NCBI RefSeq assembly: GCF_000473105.1
Contig: NZ_KI421498.1
Span: 434,001 to 498,000 of the forward strand
Direction: 5' to 3'
DNA from: Phaeobacter inhibens DSM 16374
GTDB lineage: Bacteria > Pseudomonadota > Alphaproteobacteria > Rhodobacterales > Rhodobacteraceae
DNA: 64,000 nucleotides
Each line of letters begins with the position of its first letter. Within the stretch, counting starts at the first letter, position 1. The notes beneath the pieces were generated by a model. It was given only the letters and a program-made list of their open reading frames with translations, ran no database searches and was not told the origin of the DNA. This document shows positions 44,662 to 52,828 of this stretch, piece by piece. Made by a program: the position numbers and the translations under genes.

Positions 44662-44999
44662 TGGCTGGCCTCCGGTGACAGATCCACGGGCAGGGGCAAC
44701 AGGTTGCCGTCGGGGTCGCTCAGTTCCAGAACCGCATAGCCGGGGCGCGCCTCGGTGACCTGTATCCGTGCAAGCGTGATGCGTGGCTCCCAGAGGGCCA
44801 GCGCCTCGGCAGTGGCCTGGTAGACGTCAATGAGGGTGTCCCCGTTCAAGGGCTGGTCGATGATGAAGGGCAGGTCCGAGCCGTAGTCCCGCAGCATCAC
44901 CGTTGACCCCTTTGGGGTGGTCAGGATGTCGTGGATCGACTGGGCAAGATGCCCGTCGCCCTGCAACGCCCGCCCGCTATGTCGGCTCATACCGGTCAC
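44658..44999 (-). CDS. GPW/gp25 family baseplate protein
   Basis: 113 residues from a GTG at 44999 that overlaps the previous stop (GTGA); an ATG at 44990 is the alternative start. QSIHDILTTPKGSTVMLRDYGS is the gp25-like signature, with the conserved EPRITLARIQV later. P2 gpW is 115 residues. It joins the sheath to the baseplate. Confidence 0.9.
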   Translation of the reverse strand: MTGMSRHSGRALQGDGHLAQSIHDILTTPKGSTVMLRDYGSDLPFIIDQPLNGDTLIDVYQATAEALALWEPRITLARIQVTEARPGYAVLELSDPDGNLLPLPVDLSPEASQ

Positions 45000-45181
45000 G
45001 ACTTGGCGCGCTCCGGCTTGCCTGCGCCCGATTTGGCAGCTGGTTTCGGGGCCTCATCCGCCAGGACAACATTCTCATATTGCGCCTGGGCGGGGGTCAG
45101 TTGCAAAGGCGCGCCTTTGAGGCGCCATTCGCCAGCCGTCCAGCCTGCGGCGGTGGTCACATAGTCCAGTTTCAATGGCAT
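44996..45181 (-). CDS. Small hypothetical phage protein
   Basis: 61 residues: a short beta-like start (LKLDYVTTAAGWTAGEWRLKG) and a Pro/Ala/Lys-rich tail. No family recognised. It is tightly packed between the PAAR protein and gpW, with a 4-bp overlap, so it is very likely expressed. Confidence 0.6.
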   Translation of the reverse strand: MPLKLDYVTTAAGWTAGEWRLKGAPLQLTPAQAQYENVVLADEAPKPAAKSGAGKPERAKS

Positions 45182-45182
45182 C

Positions 45183-45473
45183 TTAGCCTCCTACAATCAC
45201 GGTTCCGGCGCCGGTCGCGATGGATGAGCCGCAGCCCACCGCATCGCCAACGCGGGCCAAGGGTTTGCCGTTCACAAAAACGGTGGATGAGCCTGTCGCC
45301 TGGCTTGCACCGTGGCAGAGCAGGTCGGGGTTACAGTGGGTTGCCCAGCTATCGCCCTGGCGCAGGGCGGCGAGGCCCTCGATGTCCACATTCGGGCTGC
45401 CGCCAGTGGCGGGCCGGGGTGGAAAATCGGCATGGCCGGTGCAGGTGTCGGTTTTGCGGGCTGCTTTTGGCAT
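45183..45473 (-). CDS. PAAR domain spike-tip protein
   Basis: 96 residues. PAAR features: KAARKTDTCTGH at the start, GSPNVDIEGLAALRQGD, then NGKPLARVGDAVGCG and the closing GAGTVIVGG. His and Cys residues could bind the metal at the cone tip. It would cap the gpV spike. It starts at the base where gpV stops. Confidence 0.88.
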   Translation of the reverse strand: MPKAARKTDTCTGHADFPPRPATGGSPNVDIEGLAALRQGDSWATHCNPDLLCHGASQATGSSTVFVNGKPLARVGDAVGCGSSIATGAGTVIVGG

Positions 45474-45871
45474 TAGTTGATCCTTACTTTGGCGCCTTGC
45501 AGGAACAGCTCACCAACCGCTTTGATGGTGATATTGCCACCAGCAGCTTCGATGTATGAGCCGCCCTCAAAGCTGAGACGGAATGTGTCTGGCGCCCCGT
45601 GGGGCGGGTTCTTTCCAGTGGGCAGGGCGCCCAAAATGACAGCCTGGGCCAGATCACCGAATGGGGCGGCCAGCATCACCCATTCGCCGGTCTGCAAGGG
45701 CCACCACGAATGGTTGCTCGCGGCGCGCTGTGCCATCCAGGGGATCAGGTCAGTCTCAATGTCACCGCATTGGACGCGCGCCCGGCCTGAGGCCGCATCA
45801 ACCGCAATGACCTTTCCGGTCATCAGCAAGTTTTCAATGCGGCGGTCTGCTTCTGCGAGGTGTTCACTCAT
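45473..45871 (-). CDS. Phage baseplate assembly protein V (spike), P2 gpV type
   Basis: 132 residues from the ATG at 45871 (P2 gpV 211). The OB-like part is RIENLLMTGKVIAVDAASGRARV and LIPWMAQRAASNHSWWPLQTGEWV. Only a short beta-helix follows (SYIEAAGGNITIKAVGELFL), ending in KVRIN. The missing tip domain is supplied by the adjacent PAAR gene. It overlaps DUF1834 by 8 bp. Confidence 0.9.
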   Translation of the reverse strand: MSEHLAEADRRIENLLMTGKVIAVDAASGRARVQCGDIETDLIPWMAQRAASNHSWWPLQTGEWVMLAAPFGDLAQAVILGALPTGKNPPHGAPDTFRLSFEGGSYIEAAGGNITIKAVGELFLQGAKVRIN

Positions 45872-46421
45872 CGTCAGAGCCTCCAACGTGCTCGTAGTCA
45901 TCGACATGATCCGCGCCGACCTTGGGCGCGATGCCGACATGCAGCTCCACGCCCAGAGAGCGGGGCACGGGCTGAAAAAAGCTGATGGGCTGAAGCCAGG
46001 TGACCGCCCAAAGGGAAACCGCTTTCGATTTGACCTTGGTCGATATCAACGTGTGCATCGCCGTGGTTCGGGCGGGGCCGATGCCGTCCAGGCCCCAAGT
46101 CTGTTCGGGGATGGCGGCCAGCAGCGTCTGGCAGATCCGGGCGGCAAGAATATCGCGACTGATGCCGAGGCCATCACGGGTGACCACATATGCCGCCATC
46201 AACAGCAGAAAGGTTGCCGGTGCCCCTGCATAGGTTTGATCCTGCTTTGCGCCCAGACACGAGACCTTGACCGCTGGCGCTGGAATGCCTTCGCGTTTCA
46301 GGTCATCAAGGGAGTACTTGCCCTCATGCGGCGTACACTCGCGAAGATCCGGCAACAGGGCGTTGAGCCGGGCGCAGACCCGGGTGGGCAGATCAGCCAT
46401 AGCGTTGTTCGGATCGCTCAT
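45864..46421 (-). CDS. DUF1834 family protein (Mu gp37-like)
   Basis: 185 residues. LPTRVCARLNALLPDLREC and a long beta-rich middle (AVKVSCLGAKQDQTYAG) fit DUF1834, a tail terminator or connector-like family of Mu-type phages. It lies between the gpS-like gene and gpV, marking the head-tail border. It overlaps the upstream gene by 4 bp. Confidence 0.75.
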   Translation of the reverse strand: MSDPNNAMADLPTRVCARLNALLPDLRECTPHEGKYSLDDLKREGIPAPAVKVSCLGAKQDQTYAGAPATFLLLMAAYVVTRDGLGISRDILAARICQTLLAAIPEQTWGLDGIGPARTTAMHTLISTKVKSKAVSLWAVTWLQPISFFQPVPRSLGVELHVGIAPKVGADHVDDYEHVGGSDDE

Positions 46422-46864
46422 TGCAACAGATCCTCCAGCGTCACCGTGACGAGGTCGTGCAAGTCCAACTCATCCTCATCAGAGACGCCAAGGTAGGGCC
46501 GGGCCGGAATGCCGCTGTCGATTTCATCACCGCCGATCTGGTGGTGGGCGGCATAGACAAGATTGGAGCCGACCTGGACCTCGCTCTCGCTGGCATAGCT
46601 GGCGATGCTGTCCCGCAGATCGCCCTCATCAACCAAAAGCGAATGCACGTCATGGTCGCGGGTTTCGTCATAGCTTTCTGACCAGGGCGCCCAACGGTCG
46701 CCGACGGGGGCGACGGCAGTGTCAAACCGGCGCCGGGTAGAGCTTTCCAGAACCGCACCGGCATCATCTGCCAGTTCGGCCAAGCGAAAGCCCTCAAGGC
46801 GGCGGACCTTTGCAATGGCTTCGGTCAAGCCCGTGGATGTGAGAGTTGCAGCAACACCGGCCAT
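46418..46864 (-). CDS. Phage virion morphogenesis protein, gpS type
   Basis: 148 residues. DAGAVLESSTRRRFDTAVAPVGDRW and LLVDEGDLRDSIASYASESEVQVGSNL (in part) with YAAHHQIGG are the gpS/gpG virion morphogenesis signature, a tail-completion protein. It is 3 bp after the DUF1320 gene. Confidence 0.85.
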   Translation of the reverse strand: MAGVAATLTSTGLTEAIAKVRRLEGFRLAELADDAGAVLESSTRRRFDTAVAPVGDRWAPWSESYDETRDHDVHSLLVDEGDLRDSIASYASESEVQVGSNLVYAAHHQIGGDEIDSGIPARPYLGVSDEDELDLHDLVTVTLEDLLQ

Positions 46865-46867
46865 GGA

Positions 46868-47311
46868 TCAAAGCCCCCGCATTTTATCACGGGTGAACTC
46901 GCGTTCCGGGCCGACCGAAACCACCGGGCGGGGGCGGGCGGGGGCAACAGGATCGTCTCCGTCGCCGGATTGCGGCGCGCCTGTGTTCAGGGTGGCGGTG
47001 CCGCGCGCGATGTCCTTCAGGTGTTTCTGGGCGTCCTCGTAGCGGGTGCGGTGTTCGTCCGACAGCACGTCGCTGGACAGCGCAAGACGGTAAAGAGCGA
47101 TATCCACGCTGAACTGAACCAACAGGCCGGGCACGGTCTCCAGCGGCAAGCTGAACCGGACGCCCAGATAGCTGTCGATCTCATCACCCGCCGTTTGCAA
47201 GGCGCGGGCAATGGCGGCCTCATCGGGTACGCCGTCGCCGTCGCGATCCGCCACATAGAGCGCGTCCTGCGAATAGAGCGTCACGATATCTGTCTGAGTG
47301 GCGTAGGCCAT
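46868..47311 (-). CDS. DUF1320 family protein (Mu gp36-like)
   Basis: 147 residues. YATQTDIVTLYSQDALYVADRDGDG, then a helical core AIARALQTAGDEIDSYLGVRFSLPL, is the DUF1320 pattern. It is thought to be a head-tail connector. The acidic DRDGDGVPDE looks like a calcium-binding loop. A gap of 96 bp separates it from the HI1506-like gene. Confidence 0.85.
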   Translation of the reverse strand: MAYATQTDIVTLYSQDALYVADRDGDGVPDEAAIARALQTAGDEIDSYLGVRFSLPLETVPGLLVQFSVDIALYRLALSSDVLSDEHRTRYEDAQKHLKDIARGTATLNTGAPQSGDGDDPVAPARPRPVVSVGPEREFTRDKMRGL

Positions 47312-47407
47312 CAGGTCACCTTCGGTTACTGGTCTTGGATAAGTCGTCGGGGCAAGAGGCTCCCCAATGCAGCACCCCGTGGCCGCGTCGGATCATCGCC
47401 CCCCGGT

Positions 47408-47797
47408 TTAAGCCGGTGCAGTGGCGGCTGGGGTTTCAAACCCGCCACTGGTAAGTGCGTCCCAGGCCGCGTTGCGCTCGGCGGTGGTGATCTTGCCCAG
47501 GTCATCGCCCAGAAGGTCGAACAAGGCGTCGATTTTCGGCTTGCCGTCCTTCTGGAAATCCTCAGGGCTGAGACTTTTGATGGCCTCGCGGATCTGAGCG
47601 TCACGCACTGCCGCGTCTGAAGCCGGGTCGGCCTCGGCCAGTGCCACCCGCAGGTTTGGCTCTGTCTTCAGGCGCCGCCATTGATCGGCGTCGAAATCCT
47701 CGGCGTTGACCAGGATGCCCGCGTTGGGAAAGAAGGTGCCGCAGCGGCAAAACCCCTCTTTGGGTACGCCCGAAATTGTATAGCTCTTGGATGTCAT
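47408..47797 (-). CDS. HI1506-related protein
   Basis: 129 residues. The N-terminus YTISGVPKEGFCRCGTFFPNAG and DFDADQWRRLKTEPNLRV match the HI1506-type protein that follows the capsid in Mu-like phages. A CRC cysteine pair is present. It could be a head decoration or completion protein. It is 14 bp after the capsid gene. Confidence 0.7.
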   Translation of the reverse strand: MTSKSYTISGVPKEGFCRCGTFFPNAGILVNAEDFDADQWRRLKTEPNLRVALAEADPASDAAVRDAQIREAIKSLSPEDFQKDGKPKIDALFDLLGDDLGKITTAERNAAWDALTSGGFETPAATAPA

Positions 47798-47811
47798 AGC
47801 GCGGCCCTCCT

Positions 47812-48726
47812 TTAAGGCAGCCAGGGGTTCACCAGAACCTTGACCTCGTTGTAGTTGGGGTTGGATGCGCCGCCTTCGCCGAGCATCATCTTGACGACCT
47901 TGTTGGCCTTGGAGCGGTTGGACCGGCCCACCATGATGTGCGAGGGCATCAGGCCCAATTCGCGCCCGCCGTCGCCGGTCACGCCCATCATGGTCTCAAA
48001 GGCGGCATCAAAATTGTCGCCGTTCAGTTCGGCCTTGGACATATGGGCCATTTGCCAGAAGCCATAGCCAGCCGCCCAATATGCGTCGGCGCCGTAGAGG
48101 TATTCGTTACGCATGAACACATGGTCGCTGGTCTTGGGGTCTTCCTTGCCAATGAGGCTGACCTTTTCGCGCTCTTGGAAAATGAACGGGCGCAGGACGG
48201 AATTCAGATCCAGCATATACCAGGGCGACCCGGCGCCATCGGTCATGTTGGAAACGGTTGTAACCGCACCGGTGCCGTCATGCCCGGCATAAACCGGGTG
48301 GTCAGTGTCAAAGAAGTACTGGCCGTCATAGCAGGTCTGCCTTGCTCCGTTGATGATCAGATCGCGGACCATTTGGTCGGGCTTGCGGGCGGCGGCTTCA
48401 CCAAGGCGGCGGAAACGAGGTCCGTAGGTGCCCAGCTTGTCGTTCTTGATGTCCTTGGCTTTGACGCCGATGGTTGTCTCGAACTCCTGGTTGATGATCT
48501 GGTAGCCGTGCGACTTGATATCTTTGACCACTCGGTCGCCGATCCATTCCCGCATTTCCGGCGCATCGCCCAACCAGTCGTAGGTCTCGCGATCATCATT
48601 GGAATTCACGATGGTGCAGACGTCCTTGTAAAAGGACTGGTTGGCCATCGCCTCATAGCCATCATTGAAGTTCTTTTTGGCGCCTGTCCAAAGTGCCGAC
48701 AGCACCGCTGGGGTAATTGCAGCCAT
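47812..48726 (-). CDS. Major head subunit, Mu gpT type
   Basis: 304 residues (Mu gpT 305). Family phrases: LSALWTGAKKNFNDGYEAM, FYKDVCTIVNS, DYDWLGDAPEMREW-type segment, GYQIINQEFETTIGVKAKDI and FFDTDHPVYAG. It builds the capsid shell. It follows the protease gene directly by 2 bp. Confidence 0.93.
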   Translation of the reverse strand: MAAITPAVLSALWTGAKKNFNDGYEAMANQSFYKDVCTIVNSNDDRETYDWLGDAPEMREWIGDRVVKDIKSHGYQIINQEFETTIGVKAKDIKNDKLGTYGPRFRRLGEAAARKPDQMVRDLIINGARQTCYDGQYFFDTDHPVYAGHDGTGAVTTVSNMTDGAGSPWYMLDLNSVLRPFIFQEREKVSLIGKEDPKTSDHVFMRNEYLYGADAYWAAGYGFWQMAHMSKAELNGDNFDAAFETMMGVTGDGGRELGLMPSHIMVGRSNRSKANKVVKMMLGEGGASNPNYNEVKVLVNPWLP

Positions 48727-48728
48727 GA

Positions 48729-49712
48729 TCAGCTCTCCTCGGTTTCAGCTTGCGCCGCGTGGAATTCTTCAGGGGTGAGGCCCATCTGGCGGCAGATTGC
48801 CAGCTCGTCGGGCGACAGCGCCTTGTTCTGGGCAGTGGGGGTCTTGTCGCGCAGCTCGCTGTCTGCGGCGATGACGGGGCTGGCATCGACCAGTTGCTGG
48901 AATTTCTCCAGCCCGCCCTCAGAGCGGCAGGCCGCTACGTGATAGTCGCGGCTGCTTGGCGCAATTTTACCCGCCTCAATGGCGGCGCCGACGGCAGTGT
49001 TGATCGCTTCGTCCTGGCGTTCTTTCTCAGCGGTTTCAAAGGCGCTGAGTTTGTTCATCGCCAGATCGTAATCGGCGCGCGGTATGAATTTGCCGCTGTC
49101 AGGGTTTTCGGCCCGATTGCGGGCGGTCGCCTCATCCGTTTTCATTTTGTTGATCGCCGTCACCACATCCAGATCGGACGCGTTTTCTGGCAGGCCGAGG
49201 GCCTCAAGGATCGCCTTGTTCATCGGCAGTACCTCATCAGCGCCACCCTGACGGTCTTCAGTGTTCAGGGCGGCTAGTTCCAGGTTGGGTTGGTTGGTCA
49301 GGCCCGCTGAAATCATCTTGCTGATTTCCTTGGCCGCCTTGGTGAAGGTGAAAACGGGGCTCACATAGCGGTATCCTTTCGACGCGATGGAATTGCGGCC
49401 TGCGTCATTCCATTCAACGCGCCCCCAGATCGCCCCGTTGCGCGCTTCCAGTTCCTTGATCCAGCCGACCGCAGGGGCGGCATCGCCCTTTGCGCCCTTC
49501 ACTTGGGTGGCATGTTCAAAATCAACGGGGAGGTCAGCACGGTTGCGCGCAAATTCAGCGACAACCGCGTCGGGATTGGTCAGCCGCCATTGGCGCCCGT
49601 CACGGCCCGTCAGGTGCGGGCCGGGTGGCGTGAGCTGGATCCAATCGGGTACGCTGTCGCCCTCTGCGTTCAGCGCTAGCGCAATAGTGGTTATGGAGTT
49701 GGCCTGTGTCAT
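48729..49712 (-). CDS. Phage protease/scaffold, Mu gpI type
   Basis: 327 residues. The N-terminal half is the I-like protease: DLPVDFEHATQVKGAKGDAAP and GWIKELEARNGAIWGRVEW, RYVSPVF. The C-terminal half is helical and Glu/Ala-rich, as expected for the scaffold part. It ripens the capsid. Confidence 0.9.
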   Translation of the reverse strand: MTQANSITTIALALNAEGDSVPDWIQLTPPGPHLTGRDGRQWRLTNPDAVVAEFARNRADLPVDFEHATQVKGAKGDAAPAVGWIKELEARNGAIWGRVEWNDAGRNSIASKGYRYVSPVFTFTKAAKEISKMISAGLTNQPNLELAALNTEDRQGGADEVLPMNKAILEALGLPENASDLDVVTAINKMKTDEATARNRAENPDSGKFIPRADYDLAMNKLSAFETAEKERQDEAINTAVGAAIEAGKIAPSSRDYHVAACRSEGGLEKFQQLVDASPVIAADSELRDKTPTAQNKALSPDELAICRQMGLTPEEFHAAQAETEES

Positions 49713-50049
49713 GAGGCCACAATGCCCCGCCGTGCCGCACTACTCAGCCCTGGCAGGTGTCGGGGGCAAGATCGAAGGCCAGAAAGAGGTTGCCGAAAGA
49801 GGGGGCTTAGACGGGCGTAAGGGCTGATCTCGCATGATGCCGCCCGAAAACCCGTTCCACCCCTTTCTACCCCCTTTAACCCCCCTTTAAAAACGATCCT
49901 CGCAGCATGAGGTCGGGGCGATCAGCGGCTCGCGGGCACTATTCGGGCCAGTATTGAAAATTTCATCCCTGATTGCTATCTTTGAAGTGCGCGTGAGCCT
50001 AGGGAAGCCGGTCTTGAGCCGCGAGGGAATTTCCGCCCCTCCACGCGCG
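49713..50049. other. Non-coding gap inside the head module
   Basis: 337 bp without a credible gene, unusual in this packed operon. On the minus strand it holds three purine-rich units (AAAGGGGGG, AAAGGGGG, AAAGGGG) at 49855-49893, about 145 bp before the protease gene. It may hold a promoter, leader or attachment of a lost gene. Confidence 0.5.
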
Positions 50050-51258
50050 TCACTCCCTCATTATGGTTACGGTTTTTCCGCGCAGCAGCTTTGCCCATTT
50101 GGCGGGTGTGCTGCGATGGAATGTGCTCAGGAAGATCTCATCCCCGGCCACAGTGCGCTTTAGAACCAGCCGCCAGCGCTTCGCGCCTTGGCCTTCAAAG
50201 ATCAGGCTTTCGGTTCCGGTGCCTGATATCTCATGCGCGATAGATCCTGTTTCCAGCAGCTCCGCAACGCGTCTGAATTGGTCGGCGGTGGCCTCACCAT
50301 GTTTGCGCCGGGTCTTCTCGGCTGTGTAATCGGAGAACTGGACCACGCGGGTTTTGGCGCCGATCCGGTCTGCCAGCTCCTGCGGCAGCATGGCGACGGG
50401 GGCCGAACCGGTGGCTGAACCGTCATGGATGCGCCGCACACGCCAGCTTGTCGCCATATCGCGGGCGGCGGCGTGGGCAATGGCCGGATCGGCGGCGTTC
50501 AGTTTGTCTTGCAGGAATTCAGCCATGCGGCGTTGGCGGTAGAGGCCGGGATTGCTTTCCCATCCGGGGTCAATGCCGACCGGGATTTTCTTCAACTCGC
50601 CGGTACGCGGATTGAACACCTCGCGACTGGGGGTGTTGGGGTTTTCACTGATGCCGATTTCTTCAGCTTCGCGGCGGGTGATCTGGCGGACATGGCATTT
50701 GCACCCAAAGCCATTGGGCGGATACCAAACCTGCCAGGCCGGATCATCGACCGGCAGCACCATGCCGTTGCGGGCCGCGTGGCTGGGCCGGTGGCGGACG
50801 CTCGGGCCGAGCAGATAGACCAGATAGGGCAGGGCGCGCTTGCTGCGCTGGATGCGTTGCCATTGGCCGGCCGCGCGGGCTGAGCGCATATTGGCGCGAT
50901 AGATGGTCTTGAGGCGGCGGGGCGATCCAAGGCGAACTTTCTTCACGTCACCGGTAAGCGGATCCACCTGTTCTTTGACGCCCCACCAGCCCATGCGACG
51001 CAGGCGTGGGGTCAAAGTCTTCTGGAACTCTTCAAAGGGAATGCCCTTGTCCAGGGCCGCTTGCAGCTCGTCGCGGATGGTTTGCAGGACATCGACCTGC
51101 ATGGCCTTGGCCACGGTGAAGGCGACAGCGTGTTCTTCAGGCTCAACATCGCGAAAGCTGAAGCTGGGGCGCATGGCCTTATTGCGGAAAAAATTCGCCA
51201 CCTCAGGCGGCGCGCCGGGATTGAAGCTGTAGCCGGGCCGGTCGCGAAACTCAGCCAT
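50050..51258 (-). CDS. Phage head morphogenesis protein (MuF) with C-terminal nuclease-like domain
   Basis: 402 residues. The MuF minor head part spans about 60-230: RTIYRANMRSARAAG-type helix, DDPAWQVWYPPNGFGCKCHV. The C-terminal 100 residues (about 303-402, 50053-50352) do not belong to that fold: TRVVQFSDYTAEKTRRKHGE and RRWRLVLKR/FLSTFHRS-type phrases resemble the phage Barnase-EndoU-colicin-RelE (PBECR) nuclease family often fused to MuF. It lies between the portal (8 bp overlap) and the gap. Confidence 0.85.
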   Translation of the reverse strand: MAEFRDRPGYSFNPGAPPEVANFFRNKAMRPSFSFRDVEPEEHAVAFTVAKAMQVDVLQTIRDELQAALDKGIPFEEFQKTLTPRLRRMGWWGVKEQVDPLTGDVKKVRLGSPRRLKTIYRANMRSARAAGQWQRIQRSKRALPYLVYLLGPSVRHRPSHAARNGMVLPVDDPAWQVWYPPNGFGCKCHVRQITRREAEEIGISENPNTPSREVFNPRTGELKKIPVGIDPGWESNPGLYRQRRMAEFLQDKLNAADPAIAHAAARDMATSWRVRRIHDGSATGSAPVAMLPQELADRIGAKTRVVQFSDYTAEKTRRKHGEATADQFRRVAELLETGSIAHEISGTGTESLIFEGQGAKRWRLVLKRTVAGDEIFLSTFHRSTPAKWAKLLRGKTVTIMRE

Positions 51259-52828
51259 CGCTGATGTCTCCCAAGGCGCGGGATTTCACGGCGGATTTAA
51301 CCAGGCTGTCCAAGAGCGGGCGGGTGTCCATTTTGGGGAACGCATCTGCCAGTGTCGCAAGCGCATCCTCATAGGAGGTGGCTGTCTCCAGCAGTTCCAG
51401 AACCGGGGCAACAACTGGCCCCATGATCGCCTCCCAATCTTCTGCCAGTTCGGCCTCCAGATCGTCCAGCGGCGCATAAGGATTGCTTGCACCCGTCGGC
51501 GTTTCAGATCGGTTGGCGGCGGTTTCGGTGGGCGGCGCTGGCGGCTTTGCATCTGCGGCGTTGGATTTCGCCCGTGATGGCGTCAGGATCTCGTCTCCCG
51601 CATCGGGTTCAGAATAGCCAAGCTTACCGCGCACCTCGGACTGGCGCACCCGAACGCCCCGATCCACCATCTCAGCGGTGTGACGCAGGATCATGTCCAC
51701 GTCCTCGATCTCGTCAATCGTGATCACCAGGCGTGGATATCGCTTCTGGACCCCAAAATGCAGATCTACATAGGGCTTCACCAGATCCCGGTTCAGAGTG
51801 GTGGTGACAGATTTGGCATCGGCCTTGGCAACGTCGTGGCGGACGTCATTATGCACCTCGGCCTGGGCCATGGATGAGCCATTGTCCGAGGTCATGGTCT
51901 GGCCGAGCACGGCCTTTGATGTCTGTTCATCGACCCAGCGGGCGAGACTTTCAAACACCTCGGCACTGGCGCTGCCGCTCATGGCCTGCACAAACTCAAT
52001 TTTCATGGCCTCGGGGATAACCGCCGCTGCGTCGGTGCCGATATTGGCTACAGCTTGAAAGAGCACCTCGACGTCGTCGGGCGTGGCGCTTGGCCCGTAT
52101 TTACCCAGACGCAAAGGCAGGCCGTAGGTTTCAACAAAAGCCATCCAGTCTTTCACCGTATAGGCTTTGCACATCCAGCCAAAGGACACGAGCCGGGCCA
52201 GACCGCCCCGGATCGGCAGACCGGACTTCAGTTTGGCTTTGTGAGAAATCCACTTGAAGGGCTCCAACTCAACCCCGTCGATCATATCCCGCTCGTCCAG
52301 CATTCGGATCTTGCGGCCTGTCTCGCGGTCCACGGTGAAGAACCTCGGGTCGTGATGCAGGAACTCTTTGATCGACCACTCTGTCTTGCTTCGCTCCCAG
52401 ATAATTTCGGTTTGGGAGAACCCCTTTCCGAGGGCGTCCAGCATATCCTCAACCAGGTCGGAAAACCCGTCATGCTCTGCAATGTTTTCGCGGACGGCGT
52501 CGGCGATTTTTTCGTCCTGAGCGTCGCCGGATGCCGGAGTGACAACAGGGTCAACGCCCGAAATCGCGCGCTTTCGGATGCCCAGTACCGAACCATAGTG
52601 CTGGTCTCGCTCTTCCATTTCTTCAGCTAGAACAAGATAGTCCTGAATATTGCCCTCATTGGCCGCCAGCAGGATCCGCGACAGGCGCTGCGGCGTCAGG
52701 CCGAGCGCGACCGACGGCGCCCACGCGTTGCGGATGGATGTTATCCCCGGTTCGGGCACCCGCTGCGTCAGGCTCTGGAGTTTGATCGGGCGCCCATAGG
52801 CGTCAAGCAGGCGGGGTGTCATCACCAA
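51251..52828 (-). CDS. Phage portal protein, DUF935 (Mu gp29)
   Basis: 525 residues. GITSIRNAWAPSVALGLTPQRLSRIL is a DUF935 start; EEMEERDQHYGSVLGIRKRAI and RFFTVDRETGRKIR follow. It forms the portal ring for DNA entry. The C-terminus is Ala/Pro-rich. A start at 52822 is also possible. It overlaps the terminase end. Confidence 0.92.
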   Translation of the reverse strand: MVMTPRLLDAYGRPIKLQSLTQRVPEPGITSIRNAWAPSVALGLTPQRLSRILLAANEGNIQDYLVLAEEMEERDQHYGSVLGIRKRAISGVDPVVTPASGDAQDEKIADAVRENIAEHDGFSDLVEDMLDALGKGFSQTEIIWERSKTEWSIKEFLHHDPRFFTVDRETGRKIRMLDERDMIDGVELEPFKWISHKAKLKSGLPIRGGLARLVSFGWMCKAYTVKDWMAFVETYGLPLRLGKYGPSATPDDVEVLFQAVANIGTDAAAVIPEAMKIEFVQAMSGSASAEVFESLARWVDEQTSKAVLGQTMTSDNGSSMAQAEVHNDVRHDVAKADAKSVTTTLNRDLVKPYVDLHFGVQKRYPRLVITIDEIEDVDMILRHTAEMVDRGVRVRQSEVRGKLGYSEPDAGDEILTPSRAKSNAADAKPPAPPTETAANRSETPTGASNPYAPLDDLEAELAEDWEAIMGPVVAPVLELLETATSYEDALATLADAFPKMDTRPLLDSLVKSAVKSRALGDISDG

